Below, piece by piece: positions 10,019-19,768 of a stretch of DNA of 64,000 bases. Numbering within the stretch: position 1 is the stretch's first letter; every line of letters begins with the position of its first letter. Where the stretch lies: NCBI GenBank assembly GCA_963703655.1, contig CAVPFA010000004.1, positions 434,001 through 498,000 of the forward strand. Reading direction: 5' to 3'. The DNA is from CAVPFA01 sp963703655 (lineage in GTDB: Bacteria; Actinomycetota; Acidimicrobiia; Acidimicrobiales; Bog-793). Under the pieces are notes generated by a model, which had not been told where the DNA came from, did no database searches, and saw only the letters and a program-made list of their open reading frames with translations. The translations under genes and the position numbers were made by a program.

Positions 10019-11137
10019 CGCCGTCCTCCCCCCAGGGCCTCAGGACGCCCCGAGCGACCTCTCCGCTGTTCATATCCTCGAATGCGGCGTTGACGTCTTC
10101 CAGGCGGTAGCGGCGCGTCACGAGCCGGTCGAGCGGCAGCCGTCCCTCGGCGTGCAGGCGCAGGATCATCGGCATGTCGAGGCTCGGGCGGGAAGAGCCG
10201 TAGAAGGTGCCGGTCACGACCTTCTCCGAACGGACGAGCTCCTGACCGGGAAGCGCCACGCTCGAGCCGACGGGGGGGATGCCGACGGCGACGATCATCC
10301 CGCCGGGCCTCGTCGCCGCGAACGCCAGCTCGGTCAGGCGTGTCAGGCCCGCCGCCTCGAAGGCGTAGTCCAGTCCTCCGGCGGAGTGATCCACAAGGGC
10401 CTCGAGCAGACCGGGGTCGTTGCCGTCGAGCGCCACGGTGGCGCCTAGGTCGAGAGCCAGGTTGCGCTTGGACTCGACGGGCTCGACCGCGATGATCGTC
10501 TCGGCGCCGGCGAGGCGCGCCCCATGATCGCGGACAGGCCGACCCCTCCTGCTCCGAACACGGCCACGCTCGAGCCGGGAGTCACCTTGGCCTTGTTGAT
10601 GACCGCGCCGATCCCGGTCATGACGGCACATCCGACGAGTGCGGCCACTTCGAGGTCGGTACCCGGCTCGAGAACGATGCACGACCGCGCAGAGACGACC
10701 GCGTGCCGGGCGAACGTCGACAAGTACGAGTAATGGTGGATCGGGACGCCGTCTCGAGACAGCCGGATGCCGCCGCCGGGCAGTGCCCCGATTCCCATGT
10801 CCTGTGTGGCGAACTCGCACAACGAGAGGCGGCCCTCCTGGCACCGGCGGCAACGGCCACAGGTCGGCAGCCACGACAGAACGACCCGATCGCCGACCGA
10901 GACGTTCGTCACGCCGGGTCCGGTCTCCTCGACCACGCCCGCCCCTTCGTGGCCGAGCACCGCCGGCAGGGGCGTCGGCGACGACCCGCTCACGGCGTTC
11001 CAGTCGCTGTGACAGACGCCGCTCGCCTCGATCCGGACTCGAACCTCCCCTGTTCCGGGCGGGGCGAGATCGAGTTCCTGGACGGCGAACGATCCCCCGA
11101 TTTCGTCGAGGACCGCTGCTCTCGTCACGACGGCCAT
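10005..11137 (-). CDS. Zinc-dependent alcohol dehydrogenase, second copy (one frameshift)
   Basis: A medium-chain dehydrogenase of about 377 residues when joined. Cys42 (GVCHSDW), the GHEGAG histidine-glutamate pair and the CGRCRRCQEGRLSLC structural-zinc cluster are intact. The nucleotide site reads VFGAGGVGLSAI. The frame is lost at a run of four C at 10520-10523 on the plus strand; adding one base restores GARLAGAETIIAVEP. It starts 1 nt after the HAL-like stop and overlaps the Fae homologue, so it is part of the same tightly packed operon. It is a paralogue of the dehydrogenase at 7276-8376, with a similar VPIHHYS segment. Confidence 0.85.
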
Positions 11138-11138
11138 G

Positions 11139-12672
11139 CTAGGCGTCGACCAGACCATCCAAGACGAGCGACGCGGCCGCGGTGACGTCGGGTCCGAGGG
11201 GACGATCGGCGAGGTCGGCCGACAGGGCGGACCGGGCCCGCTCGAGCGCGGCGCGCCCGGCCGGCGTCTCCGGCACCGCGCGCACGAGTCCGATCGCGCG
11301 TACCGCAGCCACGAGCTCGGCGCCGACCACGAAGCCGAGCGCTTCGATGGCGGTCTCGAGCTGGTCGACTCCGATCGCGGCATGGCTCGCCAGTTGCTCG
11401 ATCCCAGCCGAGACCGTCACCGGCCAGCACGACGTGCTCGTCGCGGCGAGCCGCAGGCGGTCCATGGCCGCTTGGGCGGTGTACTCGAGGATCATCACAC
11501 CCGAGGCTCCCGGCGTCCCGTCGGTGAGAAACCGGCTCGCGCCGGTCATGGACGGATCGCAGGTGAGGCTGAGGCGCGCCAAGGACCCGAGGCCCACGCC
11601 GGCAAGCGTGTTGCGCAGATGGTCGAGCGCGCCAGCAAGCTCACTGGCGAGAAAGTTCCCGTTCGGGAGAGTGCCCTCGGACCCCTCAGCGCCGTCGGTC
11701 GCTCCGGGGCGTTCGCCGCCGTCGGTTGCGCCAGGGGGTCCACCGCCGACGATGAGCGGGTTCTCCGCCGCCGCGTTGACCTCCACCTCGAGTACCCCGA
11801 CGAGCCGGTCGAGGGAGTCCTGAGCCGCCCCGTTCACCTGCGGCGCACAGCGCAGCCCGAAGGGATCCTGCAGGCGGGGGCCGGCGGCCTTGTCGCCGAC
11901 GATCTCGCGTACCCGCCGCGCCGAGAGCGCCGGCCCGCGGAACGGGCGCGCCGCGAACACACGCGGATCGAACGCGGAGCGAGTCCCGTCGCAAGCGAGC
12001 AGGCTGAAGCCGACCACGGCGTCGGCCGACGAGAGTATTCGAGCCGCGTCGGTGGCCAGCAGCGCCGCCCGGCCGATCGTGCAGGCGTTGCTCGACATGA
12101 GCGCGAGTCCGTCTCCGGCGCCGAACTCGACCACTTTGCGGGGGCCCGCACCCTCCTGCCAGGCGCCCTCTCCTGCGAGCGCCAGACCGATCTCGGCCAT
12201 CGCCGTCAGGTCGCCGGTCCCGATGCCGCCGACCGCGTGCACGACGGGACTCGCGCCGGCCTCGAGGGCCGCAAGCATCCCGTCGGCCACCGACGGGTGA
12301 ATTCCCGAGCCTCCGGCGAGCAGCTGGTTCACGCGGACCACCATCAGCGCCCGAACCTCCGCGGGCCGGAGCTCGGGCCCGACGCCGCCGGCGTGGCTGC
12401 GGAGGAGGGCGAGCGAGTGCTGCCGAACGCTGTCGTCGGGCACGGGCTCGACCAGGTTCGCGCCGACCCCCGTCGTCCAGCCGTAGACGGCCTCACCGCC
12501 GGCGACTGCGCGCTCGAGCGCGCCGCCAGGAAGCCTCGAGGCGATCAAGGGCGGCTGGGGCGGCGACCACCTTCGCGCCGAAACGGGCGACGGCCGTCAC
12601 GGCCGCAACCGTGAGGCTACCTCCGTCGAGCTCGACCGCCTCGCTCGCCGCCCTGACAGGACGTCTTGTCAC
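11139..12672 (-). CDS. Histidine ammonia-lyase-fold protein without the MIO triad, copy 1 (one frameshift)
   Basis: About 510 residues, belonging to the aromatic amino acid lyase family (PF00221). The catalytic-Tyr region AVYGWTTGVGANL, NPLIVGG, a GNFLASELAGALDHL stretch and the long helical C-terminus are present. At the place of the cofactor loop (usually GSVGASGDLAPLA) it reads GGIGTGDLTAMA, so the Ala-Ser-Gly that forms MIO is absent. GTG at 12672 overlaps the preceding TGA. An extra base near 12529 breaks the frame; removing it gives LEASGGALERAVAGG. Ordinary histidine ammonia-lyase activity is therefore doubtful, and a MIO-independent lyase is an alternative. Confidence 0.83.
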
Positions 12673-13662
12673 GCGTCGCGAGTTGGCAGGCCAGCGGCCT
12701 TCCAGGCGCGAAAGCCACCATCGAGATCCGTGGCGCGACGCAGACCGAGGTGGCGGAGACTCGCAGCGGCGAGGCTCGAGGCATAACCCTCCGAGCAGAA
12801 CACGATGATCTGAGCGTCATAGCGGGCCAGCTCGAGGATGCGGGCGTCGTTGCGTGGATCGAGGCGCCACTCGAGCACGTTCCGTCCTATGACGACGGCG
12901 TCGGGAATCTCGCCCTCCTCGCGGCGCTGTTCCACCGGCCGGATGTCGACCAGGGTTGCGCCGGCGGCTGACGGCCCGGTGGGCGGCCTTGGGAGACAGT
13001 CGTTCGATCGCCAAGCGGGCATCCGCGAGGAGATCGTCGACGCCCTGAAGGGACCGGTGTCGTCTCAGCTCGCGTCGTGGTCCTTCCGGGGAGGTGACGA
13101 CGACGGTCTCGTTCGCAACCAGGCCACGCGGCGTGAGCTCGTAATAGGTCATCGTCACCAGCGGAGGCGAGTAGGCGTGCACGCTGACGGCCGGAGCGGT
13201 GCCGGCGTGGCTGACGTTGTGCACGTGCGCCGGACCGAAGAAGATGAGATCGGATGCGGACAGCCGCCGCGTGCGGACACGATGGCCGCCCCCCGTGCGG
13301 AGCTGTTCGAGCAGCACCCCGTCGGCGACGCAGAACGAACCGGAGGACCCGCCGTGGTCATGCCAGTCGGTGTCCTGGCCCGGCCGCCAGGCGAGAAGCC
13401 AGACGTCGCACGTCTCCGAGCGGTGCAGGGGCAGATACCACCGGTGATCGGGGTCCTCTACGACGAGGTCCTCCCACAGCTGGCGATTCGCGATCACCGC
13501 TCCGGTGAGGACGCCGAGCTGCCGCGGCGGAAGGCGGATATGGCCGTGCAGGTACGGATCGAGAAACTCGGCGATCGCGCGCCGGCGCATATCGTCGATC
13601 TGCGGCGCGCCCGCTGGGCTGTCCTCCACCTCCAGCCCGACGTGGTCATCGGATGCGAGCAT
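12669..13662 (-). CDS. Cysteine dioxygenase-like cupin fused to a rhodanese domain (one frameshift)
   Basis: About 330 residues when joined. The N-terminal two thirds is a cysteine dioxygenase-type cupin with WHDHGGSSGSF (two His metal ligands) and HVHNVSH (third His). The C-terminal third is a rhodanese-like domain with TLVDIRP, the IVFCSEGYASSLAA active loop carrying Cys, and a DLDGGFRAWKAAGLP tail. Such fusions would oxidise a thiol or persulfide and handle sulfane sulfur. ATG 13662 has an AGGGGAG ribosome site. One extra base near 12966-12967 separates the domains; removing it gives AVSAGATLVDIRP. It heads the HAL/ADH/Fae operon. Confidence 0.82.
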
Positions 13663-13778
13663 CGCTCCCCTGGTCACCTCAACCGCCAATTCGTTGGATC
13701 AATTCTACCGGACCGGAGGCGCGCATCGATGCCAGCGAGAGCCGGCTGGCGCTTCGAACCATCGATTTGAAACAGGCC

Positions 13779-13799
13779 GGCCGCCGGCGACCGGCGGCC
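13779..13799 (-). terminator. Hairpin downstream of the peptide-binding protein gene
   Basis: GGCCGCCGG-CGA-CCGGCGGCC is a perfect 9-bp stem with a 3-nt loop. It lies 17 nt past the stop of the solute-binding protein gene, and on the minus strand it is followed by a TGTTTC stretch. It is a plausible intrinsic terminator separating the transporter unit from the following operon. Confidence 0.6.
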
Positions 13800-13815
13800 A
13801 GCCCAAGCCCGCCGG

Positions 13816-15522
13816 TCAGGTCGTGGCGTTCCAGAGGAAGAACTGGCCCTGTGCCGTCGGGTAGACGCCCTTAACGTTCTTCGCGGTCGCGCTCAGGTAG
13901 TTGTACCAGTAGGCGAAGATGATCGGGGTCTGGTCGAGCAGGAGCGTCTCGATCTTGCCTGAGAGCTGCCGTTGAGTGGACAGGTCCACGGCCGCGACGA
14001 ATTCCTTCGAGAGCTTGTCGTAGGTGGGGTTGTGGAAGCGGGCGGCGTTCCACGAGCCCTGCCCGGTCTTGTTGTTGATCGACTGCAGGGGCGCTTCCAG
14101 GTACACGTTCGGCACCGAGCGGGCGCCGTAGTCGACCAGGCTCATCTCCGCGTCCAGCCAGTCCGACTTCCCGAAGGTCGCGGAGCCGTAGTACTTCGTC
14201 GGGGTCTCGATCGTGAGCTTGATGTCGACACCGATCTTGGCTGCGTACTGCTTGACGATCTCCGCGAAGTGCGGCATCTCCTGGGTTGTCTCGGTGATGA
14301 GCGGGGTGGAGAAGCCCCTTCCGACCCCGGCCTTGGCGAGCAGCTGCTTGGCCAGCTTCAGGTTCTGCGCGCGCTGAGGGACGCTGTGGTTCGTGGACTG
14401 GAACACCGGTGCGAACGGGCTGTCGTTGCCGATCTCGGCCTGACCCTTGAAAAGCGCCTGGACGATGAGCGGCCGGGGCAGGCAGAGGGCGAGCGCCTGG
14501 CGCACGTACTTGCTCGTGAACGGGTGGACGTCGTTGCGCATCGAGAGCTCGCGGTGCGTTGCGGCATGCAGGCTGATGACGTTGTAGTTGCCGGTCAGCA
14601 GCTGCGGGCTCACGGAGACGGAGAACTGGTCCATGCAGTCGATTGACCCGGCCTGGAGGGCCGCTGTCGTCGTCTGCTCTGTGGGGAAGAACGTGAAGTT
14701 CACCGTCGTGGGCTTCGCCTTGGTTCCCCAGTAGTGCGGGTTGCGTACCATCGTCGCACCCACCTCGGGCGTGTAGCTCGTCTGCATGAGGCGGCCGGTC
14801 CCGGGCCACTTCGTCTGGTAATTGGCGTAGTCGAAGCCCTTCGGGACGATGATCATGTTGTAGTTGTCCTCGGTGACCGCATCGACGAAGCCTGCGTCGG
14901 GCGCCACGAGCTTGAAGCGAACGGTCGTGTCGTTCAGCTTCAGGACGCCGTCGGGAAGCAGCGTCCCGCCGAAGACCGAGAGTGCGTTCGCGGAGCTCTT
15001 GGGGTCGCATTGCGCCTTGAAGCTGTAGATGACGTCGTCGACGGTCATAAGCGTGCCGTCGTTGAAATGCACGCCGTCCCGGATCTTGAAGGTCCACTCC
15101 GACGCATCCGCGTTCGGGTGCCAGCTGGTGGCGAGCCATGGGTGGTAGACCAGGTTCTGGTCCACGAACACGAGCCACTCGCCGACGTTGCCGATCAGCT
15201 CCAGACCGCCCTGGTCGGCAATCGTGATCGGGTTGATGGCGGCGGCCGGCACCAGGATCCCGGCTTCGATCGTCCCGCCAGCCCTCGGCGTCGAGTGGAC
15301 CGAGGGGATGGTCGCTGGGGACATTGCCCTCCTCAGCGAGGTCGAGCTGCCGTGCGCGGCAAGGATGCCGCCGACCAAGGGGAGCGACATTCCGAACTTG
15401 GTGCCGCGCCGGATGAAGTCGCGGCGCGACAGGCGGCCGTCCAGGAGTTCGTCGATGAGGTGGCCCTCGATGGGCCCCGCCGCCCTGCGGATCGGGTCGA
15501 GTCGTTCGTGGTCAATGTCCAT
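13816..15522 (-). CDS. ABC transporter solute-binding protein, family 5 (peptide/nickel type)
   Basis: About 568 residues; an extracytoplasmic ligand receptor for the adjacent dipeptide-type importer. The N-terminus has a twin-arginine motif (SRRDFIRRG) and a hydrophobic stretch. The mature part shows the SBP_bac_5 pattern: VFVDQNLVYHPWLATSWHPN, WTFKIRDGVHFNDGT, VDDVIYSF, and the closing region with NPTYDKLS. I chose ATG 15522, preceded by a G-rich site; an in-frame ATG lies 27 nt upstream. It is the last gene of the transporter unit, 166 nt after the ATPase, with its own likely control region. The ligand is unknown. Confidence 0.9.
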   Translation of the reverse strand: MDIDHERLDPIRRAAGPIEGHLIDELLDGRLSRRDFIRRGTKFGMSLPLVGGILAAHGSSTSLRRAMSPATIPSVHSTPRAGGTIEAGILVPAAAINPITIADQGGLELIGNVGEWLVFVDQNLVYHPWLATSWHPNADASEWTFKIRDGVHFNDGTLMTVDDVIYSFKAQCDPKSSANALSVFGGTLLPDGVLKLNDTTVRFKLVAPDAGFVDAVTEDNYNMIIVPKGFDYANYQTKWPGTGRLMQTSYTPEVGATMVRNPHYWGTKAKPTTVNFTFFPTEQTTTAALQAGSIDCMDQFSVSVSPQLLTGNYNVISLHAATHRELSMRNDVHPFTSKYVRQALALCLPRPLIVQALFKGQAEIGNDSPFAPVFQSTNHSVPQRAQNLKLAKQLLAKAGVGRGFSTPLITETTQEMPHFAEIVKQYAAKIGVDIKLTIETPTKYYGSATFGKSDWLDAEMSLVDYGARSVPNVYLEAPLQSINNKTGQGSWNAARFHNPTYDKLSKEFVAAVDLSTQRQLSGKIETLLLDQTPIIFAYWYNYLSATAKNVKGVYPTAQGQFFLWNATT

Positions 15523-15558
15523 CGGGGTCCCCCTGTTCAGATGAAGCACGGGTCGCGA

Positions 15559-15622
15559 GCAAATTCAAGCAACGGCAAATTCAAGCACAGCATTGTCTCC
15601 ACAATCAAACTGAAACAGTTTC
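15559..15622 (-). promoter_or_regulatory. Direct repeat and palindrome upstream of the solute-binding protein gene
   Basis: The 13-mer GCAAATTCAAGCA occurs twice (15559-15571 and 15575-15587), 16 bp apart. It is followed by AAACTG-AAA-CAGTTT (15607-15621), a perfect palindrome. The segment is A+T-rich for this genome and lies between the ATPase stop and the binding-protein start. It looks like an internal promoter/operator; the binding factor is unknown. Confidence 0.45.
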
Positions 15623-15687
15623 TTCACGAAGTTCTCCGCTTTCGGCCCCTCGGCTGGTCATCGGTTCCTGCGCTCGGTGGGGAGAAC

Positions 15688-17760
15688 TTACCCCGTCGGC
15701 GCTGCGGCGGGCTCCGGGACCGCTTGAAGCCTGCGGAGCTCGGCGAGAGGTATGTGGCAGCTCATCATGTGAGCCGGCTCGACCTCGACGAGCGGCGGCT
15801 CGGTGGACTCGCACAGGCCGCTCGCCAGCCGGCGTGGACAGCGGGTGTGGAACACGCAGCCCGAGGGGGGATGCGCCGGGCTCGGGATCTCCCCGGTCAA
15901 TTTGATCCGCTCGCGCCTCTGGCCGTCGAGGCTCGGCACAGCCGACAGCAAAGCCTCGGTGTAGGGGTGATGCGGGCCCGAGAACACGGTCTCGGCCGCT
16001 CCGTACTCCATGACCCGGCCGAGATAGAGCACGGCGATCCGGTCGGCCAGGTACCGCACCACGCCGAGGTCGTGCGAGATGAACACATACGTCACCTGCT
16101 CCCGGCTCTGGAGGTCGGCGAGGAGGTTCAGAATGGCTGCTTGGACCGACACGTCCAGAGCAGACGTCGGCTCGTCGCACACGACGACACGCGGGACGCC
16201 GGCGAAGGCGCGGGCGATCGCCACCCGCTGCTTGAGGCCGCCGGAGAGCTGGGTCGGACGAAGCGGCAGGTGGCGCTTTTCCATCCGCACCGACTGCACG
16301 ATCTCGGTCAGACGCTCTTCGCGGGCGGCGCCCGACAGCCCGGCCAGCTTCGAGAGGGCCCGGCCGATCAGGTACCGGACGCTGTGGCGGCGGTTCAAGG
16401 CAGAGTCGGGGTTCTGGAAGACGATCTGCAGCGCTTTGAGCTGGTCGCGGGTGCGGCCGGACGAGGTGGAGCCGAGGTTGCTGCCATCGAGCTCGATCGA
16501 CGCGCCCTGGTCCGGCGGCGACAAGCCGAGCAGCACCCGGGCCAGCGTCGTCTTCCCGCTGCCCGACTCGCCCACCAACCCGAGCGTCTCGCCGGCGTGG
16601 ATGTCGAGATTGACGCCCACAAGGGCCTGCACGCGCTCCTTGCGCACCGAGAAGGTCTTCGACACGCCCCTAAGGCGGATCACCGGGTCTGCGTCGAGGT
16701 CTCTCGGCGCCAATTGCACTTCCTCCGGTGTCGTCCTCGGCAGCGTCGCTGCGCGATCGTGGAAGTGGCAGCGCGAGGCGCGCCCGGCGCTCACCTCGTA
16801 CATCGGAGGCGCCTCCGTGAGGCAGCGCGCCTCGACAAGCGCGCAGCGCGCGGCGAAGATGCAGCCCGACGGGGTCGAGCCCGGCGCCGGCAGGAAGCCG
16901 GGGATCGTGTCGAGGCGGCCGTGATCCTTGCGAAGGCCCCGGCGCGGGATGCAGCGCAGAAGTCCGACGGTGTAGGGGTGCCGGGGCTGCTCGAAGACTT
17001 CCTGCGCCGGGCCCTCCTCCACGATCTCGCCGGCGTACATGACACCGACCCGGTCGCACATCTTGGCGATCACGGCGAGGTTGTGACTGATGAACAGCAC
17101 CGAGGTGCTGAACTCTTGGCGGAGCGATGCCACGAGGTCGAGGACTTCAGCCTCGACGGTGGCGTCGAGCGCAGTCGTCGGCTCGTCCAAGATGAGCAGC
17201 GCCGGCTCGGTGGCGAGGGCCATCGCGACGACGACCCGCTGCAGCATGCCGCCGGAGAGCTGGTGCGGATAGGCCTTGAGCACCCGGCCGGGGTCGGAGA
17301 TCTGGACCCTGCGGAGCGCCTCCTCGGCCCGCTCGAGCGCCTCGCGCTTGTGGAGTCCTGCGATCTCGAACACCTCCGCCACCTGGCGTCCCACCCTGAT
17401 CGAAGGGTTGAGGGCGCGGCCGGGCTCCTGGTACACCATCGACACCGTCCGGGCCCTCAGCATTCGCAGGGCGCCCTTGCCTAGTGAGCCGAGATCCTGG
17501 CCGTTCACGGTGATCGACCCCGAGCTCAGCCGACCGTTGCGAGGCAAATAGCGCGTGATCGCGAGCGCCATGGTCGACTTGCCCGAACCGGATTCGCCGA
17601 CGAGCCCGAAGGACTCCCGCCTGCCGATCTGGAACGACACGTCTCTGAGGGCGAGGCGGTCGTTCCCGCGCACCTTATAGGTCACCTCCGCATGACTGAC
17701 GTCGAGGGCGAGCGCCTGGCTGAGATCGGCCCCGAGGTCCGTGGGAGCTTCGAGGGTCAC
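15688..17760 (-). CDS. Dipeptide-type ABC transporter, fused double ATPase
   Basis: A 690-residue protein with two complete ABC ATPase domains, equivalent to DppD plus DppF in one chain. The first domain has GESGSGKST (Walker A), LSGGMLQRV (signature) and LLILDEPTTALD (Walker B). The second, from about residue 355, has GESGSGKTT, LSGGLKQRVAIARAF and VVCDEPTSALD. Each is followed by the oligopeptide-transport C-terminal motif with clustered cysteines (GCIFAARC and GCVFHTRCPRR). GTG 17760 overlaps the permease stop by 4 nt. It powers import by the two permeases encoded just upstream. Confidence 0.95.
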   Translation of the reverse strand: MTLEAPTDLGADLSQALALDVSHAEVTYKVRGNDRLALRDVSFQIGRRESFGLVGESGSGKSTMALAITRYLPRNGRLSSGSITVNGQDLGSLGKGALRMLRARTVSMVYQEPGRALNPSIRVGRQVAEVFEIAGLHKREALERAEEALRRVQISDPGRVLKAYPHQLSGGMLQRVVVAMALATEPALLILDEPTTALDATVEAEVLDLVASLRQEFSTSVLFISHNLAVIAKMCDRVGVMYAGEIVEEGPAQEVFEQPRHPYTVGLLRCIPRRGLRKDHGRLDTIPGFLPAPGSTPSGCIFAARCALVEARCLTEAPPMYEVSAGRASRCHFHDRAATLPRTTPEEVQLAPRDLDADPVIRLRGVSKTFSVRKERVQALVGVNLDIHAGETLGLVGESGSGKTTLARVLLGLSPPDQGASIELDGSNLGSTSSGRTRDQLKALQIVFQNPDSALNRRHSVRYLIGRALSKLAGLSGAAREERLTEIVQSVRMEKRHLPLRPTQLSGGLKQRVAIARAFAGVPRVVVCDEPTSALDVSVQAAILNLLADLQSREQVTYVFISHDLGVVRYLADRIAVLYLGRVMEYGAAETVFSGPHHPYTEALLSAVPSLDGQRRERIKLTGEIPSPAHPPSGCVFHTRCPRRLASGLCESTEPPLVEVEPAHMMSCHIPLAELRRLQAVPEPAAAPTG

Positions 17761-18698
17761 TGGACTACTACCGACTCGATGGAATCAGCCACGAGGTTGA
17801 CGGCCACGACGAGGGTAGCGATCGCGAGCGCCGGGAAGAGCGTCTCCCACCAGTACCCGGCCGAGAGGTACTGGTAGCTGTTGGCGATGTCTGCGCCCCA
17901 GTCGGGGGTGGGTGGCTGGATCCCGAAGCCCAGAAACGAAAGGGTCGCGATGGCGAAGATCGTGTACCCGAGACGCACCGTGAACTCGACAAGGATCGGC
18001 GAGAGCACGTTCGGGAGGATCTCGGCAAACATCGTGTGGAGGGAGCCTTCGTCGCGGAGCCGAGCAGCCGCCACGTAGTCGAGCTCGCGCTCTTGCAGGA
18101 CGGCCGTGCGCACGGTGCGGGAGATGAGGAGGGCGAACACGAACCCGATCACGAGGATGAGCGTGCGAGACGAGGGGCCGAGGGCCACCACGAACAGGAA
18201 CGCCACGATCACCACTGGTAGGGCCAGCACGGCCTCCACCAGCCGGCCGACGATGTTGTCGATGATGCCCCCGAAATAGCCTTGAACGAGACCTATCGCG
18301 GTGCCGACGGCGGTGCCGAAGAGAGTCGCGAGCGGCGCGACGACGAGGATGTCGCGGGAGCCCGCGATGACACGAGACACCATGTCACGCCCGAGGTAGT
18401 CGGTGCCGAACCAGTGCGCGGCCGACGGCGCCAGGTTGAACTGGACGAGGTTCTGCGACAGCGGGTTGGACGGTTCGAAGAACTGACCGAACAGCGCGCA
18501 GACCACCCAGAAAAGGAGAATGATCGCGCCGACGAGGAACGTCCTCGACCTTACGAGCTGGTGCAGGTGCTCGCGCCGGATCTTGCCGACAGAGACGTCG
18601 AGAGCCCCCGCGGCTCCGCCGGAGCCAGCAGGCCCCGAGCCCGGCACGGCTGGGAGCGGTAGCGCCGAAGGCACGTCGAGGTCGACCGGGCTCGTCAT
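17757..18698 (-). CDS. ABC transporter permease, DppC-like
   Basis: A 313-residue inner-membrane subunit. The N-terminus is a Pro/Gly/Ala-rich cytoplasmic leader, then the first helix (FLVGAIILLFWVVCALFG), the HWFGTDYLGRDMVSRVIAGSR loop typical of DppC/OppC, and five further helices. The EAA coupling region reads YVAAARLRDEGSLHTMFAEILPN, and FLGFGIQPPTPDWG is the usual C-terminal signature. ATG 18698 was chosen because the in-frame sequence upstream is not conserved-looking. It pairs with the DppB-like permease 41 nt upstream. Confidence 0.93.
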   Translation of the reverse strand: MTSPVDLDVPSALPLPAVPGSGPAGSGGAAGALDVSVGKIRREHLHQLVRSRTFLVGAIILLFWVVCALFGQFFEPSNPLSQNLVQFNLAPSAAHWFGTDYLGRDMVSRVIAGSRDILVVAPLATLFGTAVGTAIGLVQGYFGGIIDNIVGRLVEAVLALPVVIVAFLFVVALGPSSRTLILVIGFVFALLISRTVRTAVLQERELDYVAAARLRDEGSLHTMFAEILPNVLSPILVEFTVRLGYTIFAIATLSFLGFGIQPPTPDWGADIANSYQYLSAGYWWETLFPALAIATLVVAVNLVADSIESVVVQ

Positions 18699-18739
18699 CG
18701 ATGGGGCTATGACACCTTCGCCGAGGTCACGGCCGGGCA

Positions 18740-19693
18740 CTATTCGGACCCCTGGAGCCGGACACGGGGGTTGAGCAGCGTGTAGAGCACGTCGGCGATA
18801 ACCGTTGCTACCAAGTAGACGACACCGATGATGAGGATGCCGGCCTCGAGCATCGGGAAGTCCTTGTCTGTCGCGGCGGTGAAGATCAATCTCCCGATCC
18901 CCTGGTAATTGAACAGCGTCTCGACAACGACGAGACCCCCGATCAGATAGCCGGTCTGCGTGGCGACGACGGTGATAGTCGGAAGCAGGGAATTCCGCAG
19001 CACGTGGCGGTAGATCACCACCCAGCGCGGGAGCCCTTTCAGGGTCGCGGTGCGCACGTAGTCCGAGTCGAGCGCCTCTACCGTGCCGGCTCTGGCCATG
19101 CGGGCGATGTACCCGAACAGCACGAGCACGAGCGGGATGGCGGGCAGGATCAGGTACTTCAGCTGGGTGAAGAAGGGGGAGCCGGGGGGCCACGTCGCCG
19201 TGACCGGGAGCACCTTCAGCCAGATCGCGAACACGACGATGAGCACGACGCCGGAAACGAACTCGGGGACCGTCGAGAACGACAAGCCGGTCACGCTGAT
19301 GAAGCGGTCGAGCCGCCGCCCGAAGTTGAGGGCGGCGATGACTCCTCCGAGGATGCCGAGGGGCACGACGATGACGAAGGCAACCGCCGCCAGCTTGAGG
19401 GAGTGCCCGAGCGCGGTCGTCACGAAGGGACGGATAGGAAGCTGGAACTGGTAGGACGTCCCCATGTTGCCCCGGACGAAGTTCGACACCCAGCTCCAGT
19501 ACTGGACGAAGAACGGGCGATTGAGCCCGAGCTTGGCGTCGTACACCTTCACGGCGCTTTCGGACGCGAACGGACCGAGCACCGCGCGGCCAGGATCTCC
19601 CGGCAGCACGTGAGCCGCGAAGAAGATGATCAAGCTCAGGAGGACCAGCGTGAGGATCGCCAGCCCCAAACGCTTCACAAGGAACCTCGTCAA
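18740..19693 (-). CDS. ABC transporter permease, DppB-like
   Basis: A 317-residue membrane subunit. The N-terminal helix MTRFLVKRLGLAILTLVLLS, the LPGDPGRAVLG periplasmic segment and the LGLNRPFFVQYWSWVSNFVRGNMG stretch are typical of DppB/OppB. The EAA loop (YVRTATLKGLPRWVVIYRHVLRNSLLP) and the ETLFNYQGIGRL C-terminal motif are intact. It follows the second HAL-fold gene by 75 nt in the same direction. That arrangement suggests the imported ligand and the lyase-like enzyme belong to one pathway, which is inference from gene order. Confidence 0.94.
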   Translation of the reverse strand: MTRFLVKRLGLAILTLVLLSLIIFFAAHVLPGDPGRAVLGPFASESAVKVYDAKLGLNRPFFVQYWSWVSNFVRGNMGTSYQFQLPIRPFVTTALGHSLKLAAVAFVIVVPLGILGGVIAALNFGRRLDRFISVTGLSFSTVPEFVSGVVLIVVFAIWLKVLPVTATWPPGSPFFTQLKYLILPAIPLVLVLFGYIARMARAGTVEALDSDYVRTATLKGLPRWVVIYRHVLRNSLLPTITVVATQTGYLIGGLVVVETLFNYQGIGRLIFTAATDKDFPMLEAGILIIGVVYLVATVIADVLYTLLNPRVRLQGSE

Positions 19694-19768
19694 GCCGGGG
19701 CCCCCTTTCCGCAGCCTGCGATGCGATCCCCCGAGGGGCCGTAAACCAACGCTACCAGGTGGGACACC

